Notes: generated by a model from the letters alone, not told the origin. A DNA stretch of 64,000 nt from Voacanga thouarsii (GCA_026120185.1 JANUWF010001659.1:2790001-2854000), one strand, 5' to 3'. Positions 23,201 through 35,292 are shown, counted from the first letter of the stretch. Numbers and translations: made by a program.

Positions 23201-25498
23201 TAGCCGAATGGTTACTCCAACCGTGGCCATTTTTCTTCTTCCTCCTTGGACGGATCAAGCTTTCCAAGCGTGAGGATTCTTTTGAAACTTCTTCAAGGTA
23301 GTCTTCATTCAAGTAAGCCTCTTCAATCCTCTTTTTAAATTCAAGATTCATGTCTTTTGGATGTTGTTGGAGTAGGATGGATTATGTTTGGAGATTGAGT
23401 ATGCGTATATATGATGAAGTTGGGATTGAAGTATGAGAATGAATGTGTTTATATGATAGAGCTGGGATTGATGCATGAGGATGACTTGTCTTGGTTGAAT
23501 TTTATGATGTTTTAGGGTTTGTTGCATGTCTTCATATCGTGAGTAGTATGAATGATTAAGCATGATAGATATTATGTCACCTTTGGTGAATAGGGTTTTA
23601 TGTTCATGTATCCTTGATTGAAGCCATGAATATGATTATGTTTAGTGGAGTTTAGATCATATGTTGGTAGATTTGGATCTATGCTTTTATTCATGATTTG
23701 GATGGTTTGTTGATTGGTGTAGAGTGTATGTTCATGATTATGGTTAGCAATAGAAATTATGATCATGACCTTGTTATTCCTAATCTATTTAAGTTAGCCA
23801 ATTTTATTTCATTAATAAAAGTTAATACTATATTTTCTTCTAGAGATTTCGAAAACCCTAGGAAAAAGTGGATTTGGATTGTTATATGAAATAATGATAT
23901 TTTAACCAAATAAATAATATCTTTTATTAAAATTAAAATATAAAAATATTATATATAATAATAAAATTAAATAAAACCTTTTATATAAATAATCATGATA
24001 GGTAAAATATTAATCTTGTAAGTTATATATTCATAAATACTAATAAAATTTATTTTATCTTTTAATCAAAACATATTAAAATTTACTTATTATTAATTTT
24101 ATTTACCAATTATTTTCTAATCAATAATGGATTATTATTTTAAATAATATCATCAAGGACCTAGGACCCTTCATCAAATGAACCCTAGTTTATTATAACA
24201 AGATTTAAACCTACAACTTATTAGTAACTATTTCACAAACCCTAGTTATTTTATTATCAAGCTAGATTTATTGTATAAAATCCTTTTGATTATCTAGCCT
24301 TAAAGTCTGGAACACTAGGGTTATGATTGTAGTAAGTGGAGTTAGGATTATTTATGAAAGCAAATTTTGGCTTGAGTTTAATTATGGCTTATGTTTACCC
24401 CAGGTGGGGTTAGGTCAGCTTTTGGAGATCTTTGATTTATCTCGAGCAAAGGATTAGGTAAGCTCTTACATAAAACTTGTTTGTTGTAAAAGGTTACCAT
24501 GGCAAGCTAAACACGAAGTATGTGAACACTGATTTGGTGAAGGTAATTAAGGACTGTTTCCTTTCTTGTTTCAGTCAAACCAATTGTTTAAAAATTAACA
24601 AGCAGTTTTACTCAAACACCAAACTATTTCTAAAACTAATTTTTTAGAAACCCTTGATTGGCATTTTCAAGTAAAGTTATGTTTTACCAGTTTTCTCCCA
24701 AGTGGGACAATCATCGTTGAGTACTCAATAAGGATAGGCTAGTAGTACTAGTTTTAAAGAGCAAGAGAGAGTCTTTTGGTAGGAGGCCACCTCCAGAAGA
24801 TGAACTCAACTTAGAGAAACGTTAGTACTACTTAGTTATGCCGGCTCGAGCTAGCAAGTTTCAGTCATGGAGACTGTATGTTGCCGGAGTGGACAACCGA
24901 TTTTGTTTGGGTGTAGAGAAGGAAGAGTAGCTTACCTAATAGGCCGATCACCTACCTTTTTGTCAGTCTGCACAAAGTGTGGCATTCTGACCGTTGTATG
25001 GTTATGGGGCCCAACGTGTGGTAACCCATGGCCGTCCTTCTGAGTGGTTGATTTTATTGTACATGTATGGTTGGAAAGCCAAAACGCCACTCTTGATTTT
25101 AACCTTGTTTATTGCTTGCCAGTACTTTTTCTTATGAAGTTCTTACATCTTACGTACATGAACTGTTTTCACTGAACACTCCAAGCACACACAGACTTAC
25201 TGAGATTTTTATCTCATCACCCTTTTTACCATGATTCCAGGTCGATCCTACTGTGGAGATGAGTAGCTAGTTGTTGCCTGTTTGGAAGATATTCTGTTAT
25301 TTATTTTATGTAATGCTTTGGGAGTTGAGAGTGAACAATTTTTATTTCAGATTTGTTCTTGAATTTTTGAGTTGTAATAAATTTTAATTTTAAAGTATTG
25401 TTTAAAATTTTGTTGTGTGTCCTAGTTATAAATACTCCTTATCCTTTGGATGGGGCGACATCCCCGGCCCTGTTGGGCCTAGGTAGCGGGGTGTTATA
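21274..25498 (+). repeat. Family C solo LTR, copy C1
   Basis: A single LTR of 4,225 bp with no internal region, from TGTGAAACCCC to GGTGTTATA, flanked by TTATT on both sides (21269-21273 and 25499-25503). It arose by recombination between the two LTRs of a full element. Parts: a tRNA-like segment (about 21519-21592), a long stretch of degenerate AAATTCCAGC-type repeats (21800-22900), a donor-like CAAG|GTAAGC at 23098/23099, a TC run (23161-23199), the palindrome TTGAGTACTCAA (24717-24728), a GGAGGCCACCTCC hairpin near 24785, and an acceptor-like CCAG|G ending at 25240. The 205-codon minus-strand frame at 21901-22518 matches no family I know. Confidence 0.93.
23161..23199 (+). repeat. TC dinucleotide run in C1
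   Basis: About 18 CT units about 60 bases downstream of the donor-like site. The run recurs at the same place in C2 (57468-57494) and C3 (63969 to the window end), so it belongs to the LTR family. Confidence 0.95.
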
Positions 25499-25567
25499 TT
25501 ATTTGTGTGAGACCTAAGTCTAGAAAGGACACCTAATCTTGAGAGAACATCGTCACCACATAAGGAG

Positions 25568-26200
25568 ATGGATGGCGATTTTAATGAAATTGATGGCGAT
25601 ATTGAATCATGCCATCATGATAGTGATGAAGATGATAGTGTCCCCGATGGTGTAGTATTGTCTGAGGATAATGAGAAAGAATTTGGCGGGGATACTCTGG
25701 GAATATTAGAACATGAGATGTTATGTTTCAAGGATGTTGAGATAGGAAGAGATTAGGAGGTACCCGAGATAAAGGTTCCTGTGGTCGAAGAGTTCAGGGA
25801 AAATTAGAAATAGACTCAGACATACTGGTTTGGTTACACCCTGATGCAGAGAAATATGAATGATCCAATACAGCTGGATCCTATACAATTCCTACTACTT
25901 TAGAACCAAAGAGAATGTTGGCATAAATGAGAATATGAGTAGGAGAAATCGAAGTGAATTTCAGGGTATAAGTCAGAAAAGATTTAGAAGACCTCGATGG
26001 CAGAAGAAATGAATGATGCAAAGAAAGGGAGGCCCGATTGGAGGACAACTCTCTCTTAGATGCTTTAACTGTAGGAAGGAAGGGCATAAGAGTTTTAATT
26101 GCCCTCACCTCCAAAGGATAGGAGTATAAAGAGGGGCAAAGTTCAGGACTAGAAAGAGAGAACCTAGATAGGCTTCTACTCCTATAGCCGAATCTGCTAA
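25568..26200 (+). pseudogene. B2 gag remnant: acidic segment joined to nucleocapsid
   Basis: Starts with a 62-codon acidic frame (25568-25756, rich in Asp and Glu) in the position where element A has its acidic upstream frame. It is followed after stops by a basic stretch and a zinc knuckle CFNCRKEGHKSFNC at 26061-26102, with all four ligands kept. The capsid core seen in B0 and A is absent, so a deletion has joined the two parts. Several TAG and TGA stops interrupt the frame. Confidence 0.75.
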
Positions 26201-26229
26201 ACCAAGTAAATGCTTGAGTGGTTGCATTG

Positions 26230-28080
26230 AAGAAGGTGGATGATCATGTCATAGTAGTGAAAGGTACACTCTTTAGCTTTAAATCATGATGCTAATGTAT
26301 TGGTAGATTCTACCCATTCTTTACTACTAATGTATTTCTTGATGCTATGGAAATAAAAAAGAGGAAGAAAATTTCATAAGAAATTCTTGTCAGTGCCCCA
26401 TTGGCAAAATCAATGAATAGTGAAAAAGTACATGAGGAATGCAAGATCTTAGTAGGAAGTGAAATTTTGGAGATTTGATATGCATGCCCATAGAGGACTA
26501 AGATGTTATCTTGAGCATGGACTGGCTACCCCAGCATAGTAATCAAGTTGACTAAAGATATAAAGCAGTACAATTTTGTCAACCTGGAAACCTGTATTGG
26601 AAATTGTAGACGAGACTGGGAGGAAAAGTAATACTTGTACATCGGGACTAAAGGCCTGGAAGATAATTGGAAATGGTGTACTGGGCCTATGTAATTAATA
26701 AGTCAGAAGGGGTTAAGAAACTTGAAGAAGTTCCTATTATAAATGAGTATTTGGATGTTTTTCCAGTAAAATTGAAGGAATTACCACAGAAGAGAGAAGT
26801 AGAATTTTCTATTGAGTTAGTGACATTGGCAAAGCTAATTTCAAGAACTCCTTATGGAATGGTACCTACAAAATTGCGGGGGTTTAAGAAATAAGTAAAG
26901 GAATTAATGGAGCCAGAATTCCATTGGCTAGGACTCCACTTTGGGGAGTACCCATCTTATTTGTTAGAAAGAAACTTGAGTTACCACGGATGTATATAGA
27001 TTTATAAGGTTAAATGCAGAAAAAAAAAAAGAATAAATAGCCATTGCCCATGATTGATGAATTGTTCGATCAGTTACGAAGGACAGGATGATTCTCAAAG
27101 TTAGACTTGAGGCAAGGATATTATTAAGTTTGGATTCGAGAAGAAAATATACTGAAAACTGCATTTAACACGATATGGACTTTTGAGCTTGTAGTTATGC
27201 CCCTTTGGTATCATTGATGCCTGTCGTTTCATAGATCTAACGCTCCGGACATCTCGGCCCAGTTTGTGGCTTTATTCATAGATGATATTCTAGTGTACTC
27301 CAAAGATCCCTAAGATCATGAACAATAATCTTCAGAAAGTATTAGGAAAGTTAAGGTAGTCCAAACTATATACAAAATTCAGTAAGTGTGAGTCTTAGCT
27401 ACAAGAAGTAGAATTCTTGGGACATATGATATCTAAAGTCACGAGTACAGTAGATCCTAAAAAAGGTTAAAGTAGTGATGAACTGGAAACTTCCTGAGAT
27501 TCTGTCTGAATATGATATTTTCTGAGATTTGCAGGATATTATCGGAGATCTACTAAGAAATTTCCTAAGATAGCTTTACTCGAGTCGACTCACCCAAAAG
27601 GAAGTTCCTTATGTTTGGACTAGAAAATATTAGGGAAAATATCGGGAGTTGAGAAAAGGATTAAGCTCTACTCCTATTTTACCATTGCCAATGATGGGCA
27701 AGCCTTATGAGGAGTACACAAATATGTCAAATGAAGGATTGAGAGGAGTATTGATGCAGGAAAGAAAGGGATAGCTTATATCTTTAGGAAATGGGAACTT
27801 CATGAAGAGAATTACATTATACATGATTTGGAGTTAGTTGCTTTTGTGTTTGCCCTTTTGGAGTAGAGATATTATTTATGTGGAGCTGAGTTAGAAATCT
27901 CCACCGACCTCAAGAGATTGAAGTGTGCTTTTACTCGAAAGGATTTGAACATAAGGTAAAGTTGATGGATGGAATTTTTGGAAGGATTTCAATGTCTAAT
28001 TAAATATCATCCTGGAAAAGTAAACATAATAGTAAATGCCCTTAGTAGGGAGGTGAATTTATCAGCTCTTCGGACGTTAC
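26230..28080 (+). pseudogene. B2 protease, reverse transcriptase and RNase H, decayed
   Basis: In order along the strand: a protease active-site-like block (ANVLVDSTHSL) near 26292; the block LSMDWLP near 26515; the region before reverse transcriptase, REVEFSIELV near 26795; RT motifs including FIDDILVYSKDP near 27272; and RNase H blocks near 27720 (NEGLRGVLMQERKG) and 27900 (STDLKRLKCAFTRKDLN). Frameshifts and stops separate almost every block. The order and motifs match element A, giving a Tekay-type Ty3/Gypsy chromovirus. Confidence 0.88.
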
Positions 28081-29520
28081 AAATTTCGGAATTAGAAGTG
28101 TTTGTAGTGGATGGATAAACAAGGATAAGTAATACTTCCATTCAACCTACCTTCCTACAACAGTCGGAGAGAGATGAAGATGAAGAGTGCAAAAGTTGGT
28201 GCCGAAGGAGGTGAATACAAAGGAGATAAGTTCTAAAAGGACGATGATGGGATTAATTACTACTGGGGCCGGCATTGTATTTTGAAACAATATGCAAGGA
28301 GATAAGATGTTTAGCGGAGGCACCTTGGAGTAAGTTTATCACCCATCAAGGAGCCGCAAAGATGTATTAGAACCTAAAACAGCATCATTGGTGGATTGGT
28401 AAGGAAAAGGACAATTCGGACTTTGTAAACAATGTTTAATCTGTCAAAAAAAAAAAAAAAAAGCCAATCAACAATGGCCTGGACGATTACAACCATTATC
28501 TACTCCATGGTGGAAATGGAATGAAATTACTATAGACATCATTACAGGATTACTTATGAAAGTGGAGCGGCAAGATACTATTGGGTGATGATGGATCAAC
28601 TGGCTAAGTCTGCTCATTTCATTTCTATTAATTAACAAAATTCCTTAGAGCAGTTAAGTGAAATCTATATGGAGGAAGTAATCAGACTACATGAGTACCC
28701 TTTAGTATTATGTCAGATCGAGATCCTAGATTTACCTCAAAGTTTTGGACTAAGCTATAGTAGAGGTATGGGACCACAATAAGGTTTAGCATAGCAGCAC
28801 ACCTATACGCGTATGGACAGACAGAACAAGTGAATGGAATTTTAGAAGACATGTCCTAAGCATGCGTTTTGAATTTTGGAGTTAAGTAGATTGATAATTT
28901 AACGCATGCAGAATTCATATACAATAATAGTTATTAATTGACAATTGGAATGGTCCCATTTGAAGCTCTTTATGGAAGCAAATGAAGTCCAAAAGGAAGA
29001 ATGGGTGAACAAGATGCTTTGGGACTTGGAAAAGTCCGATATGCTGTGAAGATAATTAACATTAAATTGGAGGCGGTTTAGAGTAGACAAAAAGGTCATA
29101 CGAATCGACATAAGAGAGATTTGGAATTTGTAGAATGAAATAATGTATTCTTGAAGTTGGCTCCACAATGACAATAAGGAATCAAAAAACAAGAAAAGAC
29201 ACTAGACTGTACCCTATTGTTGAGAGGATTGAGAAAGTAGCATATCGGTTTGAAGTTACCAGCAGAATTTCAAGTTATTCACGGTGTGTTTTATGTACCT
29301 CAACTTCGAAAGTATGTGGCTAATCTTGCCCACATTTTGAATAAAGAACCCATTGAGTTGACTCTAAGCTTGAAGAATAAGGAAAAGCCTATTAAGATCG
29401 TGAAGTATGCTGAAAAGAAATCGCGGAATGAGAAAATTCCACTTGTACAAGTATCGTGGAATCATCATGCTGTGTAAGAGGCAACTTGGGAAAAATGAAA
29501 GCAAGGATGTTGAAAAAGTA
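28081..29520 (+). pseudogene. B2 integrase and chromodomain, decayed
   Basis: Integrase fragments appear as a zinc-binding region near 28330-28440, MDQLAKSAHF near 28590, [13 protein letters not shown] near 28710 and a DRQNKVNGIL block near 28815. An A run at 28446-28462 lies inside the zinc region. The C-terminal part (29250-29477) keeps a readable frame ending KIPLVQVSWNHHAV, the start of the chromodomain signature, broken by a TAA where an acidic residue is usual. Confidence 0.85.
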
Positions 29521-29570
29521 ATCTAGATTTATTCTAAGTATAAGCCAAATTTCGAGGACGAAATTTTTAT

Positions 29571-29583
29571 AAGGAGGGGAGGA
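29571..29583 (+). promoter_or_regulatory. Polypurine tract of B2
   Basis: AAGGAGGGGAGGA directly precedes the 3' LTR and follows the conserved ATTTCGAGGACGAAATTTTT tail. It is the plus-strand primer site of the element. Confidence 0.88.
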
Positions 29584-31785
29584 TGTAATACCCTACCTTT
29601 TTACTTCCAATTTGCTACTACCTGTAATGGGATGAGAATTTATATCAATGGCCAGAACAAAAGTTGATCGGTATAATGACACGAATACTTTGGTAAAATA
29701 AAGTTTTGTCGGGACCTGGATGTAATTATTGGATTTGTTTTACTCGTACCCTACATTTTTGGAGGGCTATTAAAATTAATAAAATAATAATTTGAGGGTA
29801 CTCTAGAAAGAGAAATTGATCAGGGCAATGAGACGCATGTTTTGGTGTGAATTGTTCTACACGGGGTATCGAGGGCATATTCGTCATTTTGACCGCATTC
29901 GTGACTTCGACCGCGAATTTGACCAGGTAGAGAGGGAATTGAAGAATTTAAGTGTTACCAATGGATTTAGTGGAATTTTTTTGAGTTGGATAGCGAAATA
30001 AAATATTTTTTCGTTACGGACCCGATTTTGGTCATTTCTAAAGAAAATAGAAATTGCGGTTGGAAATGGGACGTGTGGCTTCTTATGATTGGTGAATGAA
30101 AATAAGTGTCGTTTAGTGATTGGTTAATGAGGTCAAGTGCTTCTATTTGATTGGTTGTAAGTTGTAATAATTTAGAGGGCCCACAAGAAATAAATAAGGA
30201 TGGCCCACAAGCATGACAATCTTACCAAGTTGGACCACCTTTTGACTTCATTTGACCAAGCTTAATTAAACTAATCTTGATTTGAGCAAGTTAACCATGG
30301 TTGAATGTGCATGGCCATGCAAGATTAGAAAATATCTAATGGTTTTTGAGAAACCTAGGGATTTCTACAAGATTCTCCAATACTCTTGTAGGTTCTACAT
30401 AATTCCAAGACCTTCTAGGATATTCCACAATTTTCTTTTGAATTCTATAAAGATCTAAGGGCTTCTAGAGTTGCTAAATCACCATAGAATTCTTGAATAT
30501 TCTAAACGACACCTAAGTAGCTAGGTGGACCAATCAAGAGCTTCCAAATGTTTGAGACCATTTAATGAACCTTTGACTTGAAGACCATATTTCTCTATAT
30601 ATAGGCCATGAAGGCCAACTAAAATGGCTTTAGATAGCCAGAATTTCGGAGCAAACAAGAGAGAAAAGAGAGAAGAGAAAAGAAAAGGAAATAGAGAAGA
30701 AAGAGAGAGAGAAACCGGAAATAGAGAGGAGAGAAAGAGAGAGAGAAAAGCAAGAAGATGCTTGGACTGTTCAGCCTCCAAACGCAGCAAAGAAAAGGTA
30801 AAGATCTACCTTACTTGAAGTAAAGTTATTATATAAAGCATGGAGATCATTTTGGTATATATATTGTGAGAAGTTTATGTGTGAATTAAGGAAACTAGTT
30901 AAGTGAAGTTGTGTGAAAGCTGTCCTTGTGTGCAGAAAATTCTGGGAGGTTTTATGTTCAGTAAATCTGTAACATTTCTGGATTTGAACAAACCAGGCAT
31001 ATATCTTTGTAGCTAAGGATCATAGAGACATTTTAGAACAAGTTTGAGGTTAATCGGATTTACGGATCAAAAGTTATGGTGAAAATAGTAAAAGGTGCCA
31101 AATTAGTAACGGGATTTTACTACTGGATCTTTGTGTTCAAAACTGAACAAAATGGACAATAGAATTGGTACTCCATGAATTGGAACTTGTAAAGGAATGT
31201 CTTAAGGATATTTTACAATTAGTTTGACATCATTTTGATTTGTGGATTAAAAGTTATGGGCAAAACAAGTTAGGGTGTCAAACTGGAAAATTGCAGAATG
31301 TTAAGGAAAGAATGAATAGTGAAACTAAGTCAAAACTACTGAGGCTGCTTTTGCCCAGTACCGTGATTCTGGAACCATAACTCTAAAAATGGCCCATACT
31401 GAATTAAATTTAAGAGTCTTACGGTCATTTTGGTATATCATGGAGCCAAATCGGAGCTGTAAATCGAAAGTTATGTGTAAAACAAAATGGTGTGTCAAAC
31501 CAGTGAAATTCCAGAAAGTAGTCCGAAAATGAATGGACTTAGGGGGGACTACTTATGTGATTTTGGATAAATTAATTGGGGAAACATGAAGTGATTCCCT
31601 TGTTTATGAAGGAAGGAAGGATGTGGAAAAATGAAAATGAAAGAATTGATCAAACGACGGAAAAACGACGTGAACGAAAGTTAAACGTTTTCCTTGACCG
31701 ACGGCTAACCATCGGCCTCGTCAGCTAACCGTCGGCCCCATCGGCTAAACGACAGTTAAACGTCGACTAACCGTTGGGCACGTCG
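29584..31785 (+). repeat. 3' LTR of B2, first part
   Basis: Corresponds to 9067-11270. The first bases are TGTAATACCCTACC, whereas the 5' LTR reads TGCAACACCCCACC. It carries TATATATA at 30596-30603, the GA-rich segment at 30650-30795 and a donor-like AAAAG|GTAAAG at 30797/30798. It ends within the CGTCGG dyad array; the last five bases CGTCG (31781-31785) are duplicated at 44315-44319 by insertion of element A. Confidence 0.95.
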
Positions 31786-34700
31786 TGTAATACCCCGCCC
31801 AAAACCACCTTTGACTATTCGAAAAAGTCATGCATTGCATAGCATCTTGCATTTTATGTGGTATCTAGAATAATTTTATTTGCATGGATGCATGTGAATT
31901 TTTCCGTTACTCTTGCATTTGAATTAATTGATGTGAAATAGTTGTGTTGTTAAAGCTTTGTTTAAGGGAGGTTTGGTCGAAGATTTGGAAGGAGGAGTAT
32001 TGGGGTGGTAAGAACTTCTTGTAGAAAAATTAGTATTGGAGTTGTTTTGGAATAGCGGGGAGGTTGGTGATTTCCTTTGGTGACCCGAGTTCGAATCCTA
32101 CATTTTGTGAAGTAAGTTTCTCTTCTTGAAATTCTTTTCTTTAGACCGTTTCTCTATCTTGGCCGAAAAAGAATCTAGCTATCCTAGAGAAATTTTAGTA
32201 TTTTCACTCCAAGGAAATAAGTCTCTATATTTATTTCCTAAATTCAAGGACTTTGATGTGAATAAAGTTCACCTTTAATTTTCAGCTTGTGTTCCTTAGG
32301 ATTTTTGAAAAAACCTAGCTAGGAGCCACTTTGAAGAATTTCAAGTGGTATAAAACTCTTCTTGATGAATATTAGAGTTAGGGAATATATTAGGGAAAAA
32401 TCTTATTTTACCTCTTCAAGAATTCTAGCCATAATCCTTGTATTTATTTAATTATTTTAGAGAAATATTTTAACTAAAGTCTTAGATATTTTCTTTGGGT
32501 TTAAACGCCACTTCCATAGGAGTAAGACTCTATATTTAACTCCTAAGTTCAAGGATTTTAGCTAAGGATGAAATTTGTTTTATTTTCAGCTTTTGTTCCC
32601 TTGAATTTTCGGAAACCATAAGCTGGAAATATTCTGGAAATTTTTCCAGATTTTGTTCGCCACCTTGGAGCACCTTTAGCTCAATCCAAACTCTTCTAGG
32701 ACTAGAGGAAATCTTATCCAAATCCTTGATAAAACCAGATTTTATTTCAATCCAAATTCAACTAGGATTTCTTTCTTTTCCTAACTGAATTTCGGCAGCT
32801 TTGTATCTACATAAGCTGTCCAAAATTCCAGCCATCTTTAGCTACAATCCAACTCTGAAAATCCTAGCTCAAACCACCTAGAATACTCCTTAACAATTCA
32901 ACTACCTTAGCTGCACAAAATCAGAATTTTATTCGCACAAAAACATTGAAATTCGCCCAGCATATACACAGAAAATTCGGACAGCTTTGTGCAGGATTTT
33001 CGGCCAGCTTTGTGTTCCTACTTCAACCGAAATTCTGCACACATCATTCACTGAAAAACCCCAGCTGAACAAGCTATTTTCAGCACCTAAAACCCTCAAT
33101 TTTCCTCTGAAAATTTCGATAGAATTATAGCAGCCAAACCAGTCCAAAACTTGCTACACTTGCACAGAATTTTCACAGCACATGCACGGGATTTTTCAGT
33201 CATCAAAACTCACTCAAACTCTTCCTTGTTTGGCCCAAAATTCTGAACACATTTAGCCCTTCCTTTGAGCAGTGTTTCGGCCAGCTTAGAGGAGCAAATT
33301 GCAGAATTTTTTTCCTCCATAAAACTCCCCTAAAATCGGCAGCAAGGAGGCGCGCGCAAGCTGAAATTTCGCTCTTGCTGTCCAAGAAACCTAAAGCCAT
33401 TAGGAGTCTTTCTAAACATCACCATCTAACCCTAAACCAATCTTCTCCAACTTTAAATCATAACCGCCATTTACCCTCTCCATTCTACACGAAAATTTCA
33501 GCAACTTCTCTCTGCAAATTTTCGAAAACACAAGAGTTATTCCAAGCAAAAATCGAACACACCTTAAGGTAAGCACAAATCCTTTCAACCTCTTGATGCC
33601 GTTTTCTCTAATGAATATTTTCTCTTTCTTCTACCCTTAAATCACGCCCTATAGAGGCTAATTTCCTCTTCTTCCTAAATTTTCGATCAACTGAAGCAAA
33701 GGAGGTAGCTTCTCTCTTCTTCTCAAGCGAACTCGGGACGATCACTATAGGAGCATCGAAACCTCATTACCCGGTAGTTGCAAGGTAAGGGAATACCCTC
33801 CCTTGATGTCGAAAGTAAAGTTTAATGGTGTTTATTAGCAAGATAAACATGTGGTCGTAGCATTTGATGTTTGAGGATTGAATAGTTTACTTGGAATTAA
33901 ATAGGAGATTGGGAATTGTTATGAAAAAAAATGGGATTAGAACATGGTTGAATTAATTGAGACCCTGATCATGATATTATCTGGTTTAGATCAGGTGGAT
34001 AATTGAGGAAAGCCAGCGGTGATTTTTATCGCATTTATCTGAGGCATATCAAGTAAGTCCTTGCATAAACTCTTTTATTAAACGTTGTGATGGTAAGTCC
34101 TTTTGTAAACTATTTTGTTAAATGTTGTGATGGCAAGTCCATGTTGTGAAGCTTTGTAAAGCTATTTTTAAACTATGTTTGCTTAGGTTGTAAACGTGGA
34201 TATTTATTCTTTAAACAGTTTTGTCAAACTAACGGTTTTTAGCAAGAAAACTATTCTTTTCCTTAAATTTTTAGAAATCTCTTTTAAAGAAAACCACGTT
34301 TTACAAAGCCAAGGTTCGAAAATATTTTGAATCAGGAATTGACGGATATGTTTGTTGAGTACTCAATAAGGGTAGGCTAACAATACTAGTCTTGGAGGGC
34401 TAGCGTAAGTCTTCTGGTAGGAGGCCACCTCCAGAAGATGAACTCTGCTTGAAAAGGCGACAGTGTTGGTTGGTCAGGCCAGTCCGAACTAGCATTATGC
34501 CTGAAAGGTATTATTTATATTCCCGGCATGGACACCCGGATGGTTTTGTTGGGTGTAGAGATGGAGGAGTATCTCACCCGGTGAGCTGTACACTCACCTT
34601 GATCAGAACGCCCAACGTGTGGTAATCTGGTCCGGACAAAGTGCACAAAGTGTGGTGCCTTGGCCATTTTGTTCTCATAGAGCCCAACGTGTGGTGACAT

Positions 34701-35192
34701 AACTGTTTGTTCGAGTGGAGGATTTATTTTGTACAAAGTATGACAATGGGAAAAACGCACTCCTTGCGAAAAGAGATTGTTTATGACTTGCCAAATTATT
34801 TTTACAAATGTTTTACACTTTGCATACATGAACTATTTAAAAACACCATGTGCACACACAAGACTTACTGAGATTTATTCTCACACTGTTTTACATCATG
34901 TTTTCAGGGGATAGACTGTGCTGAGTCAGCGGGGCATGTAATAGTTGAAGCTTTTGCTATTTTCTCTATCCGTTCTAGAAGACATTTATTGATTATGCTT
35001 CTAAACAATATTTTGTTTTATTCCGTTTTGCTCCAAGTTGAGCCTGATGTAATAAGAATATTTCTTTATTTATCTAAGTTGATCCTTTTGGAGATTGCCT
35101 TTATATTTTATACCTCGTTCTAAAGACCCCTTGTCCTACGGGACGGGGCGACATTCCCGCCCTTTTAGGGTACGTAGTCGTGGGGTGTTACA
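31786..35192 (+). repeat. 5' LTR of element A
   Basis: Begins TGTAATACCCCGCC and ends GGTGTTACA. Parts: a tRNA-like segment with a B-box-like AGTTCGAATCC at 32088-32098; a long region of AAATTC.GC and CAGCTTTGTG repeats (32640-33320); donor-like TAAG|GTAAGC at 33568/33569; TTGAGTACTCAA at 34355-34366; a hairpin with seven-base arms CTTCTGG and CCAGAAG at 34411-34437; three AACGTGTGG or AAAGTGTGG motifs (34610-34695); acceptor-like TTTTCAG|G ending at 34907; and GGGGCGACATCCC just before the end. No gene lies inside. Confidence 0.97.
34355..34366 (+). promoter_or_regulatory. Conserved LTR palindrome TTGAGTACTCAA
   Basis: A perfect 12-base palindrome shared by the LTRs of families A (also 43477-43488), C (24717, 59076) and B2 (12023; one change at 45064). 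Its conservation among otherwise different LTRs points to a functional site, perhaps for a dimeric DNA-binding protein or as part of an RNA fold. The function is unknown to me. Confidence 0.6.
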
Positions 35193-35194
35193 AG

Positions 35195-35206
35195 TGGTAT
35201 CAGAGA
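35195..35206 (+). promoter_or_regulatory. Primer-binding site of element A
   Basis: TGGTATCAGAGA, differing at the last base from the usual initiator tRNA-Met primer site, two bases after the LTR. Confidence 0.9.
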
Positions 35207-35292
35207 CATGGTTTAGGCAATTACTTGACTTATAGGGTTCTATTTTCTTAAGTATTTTGATCTGGTTCTAATTTTTGTCTTTTGTTTATAGG

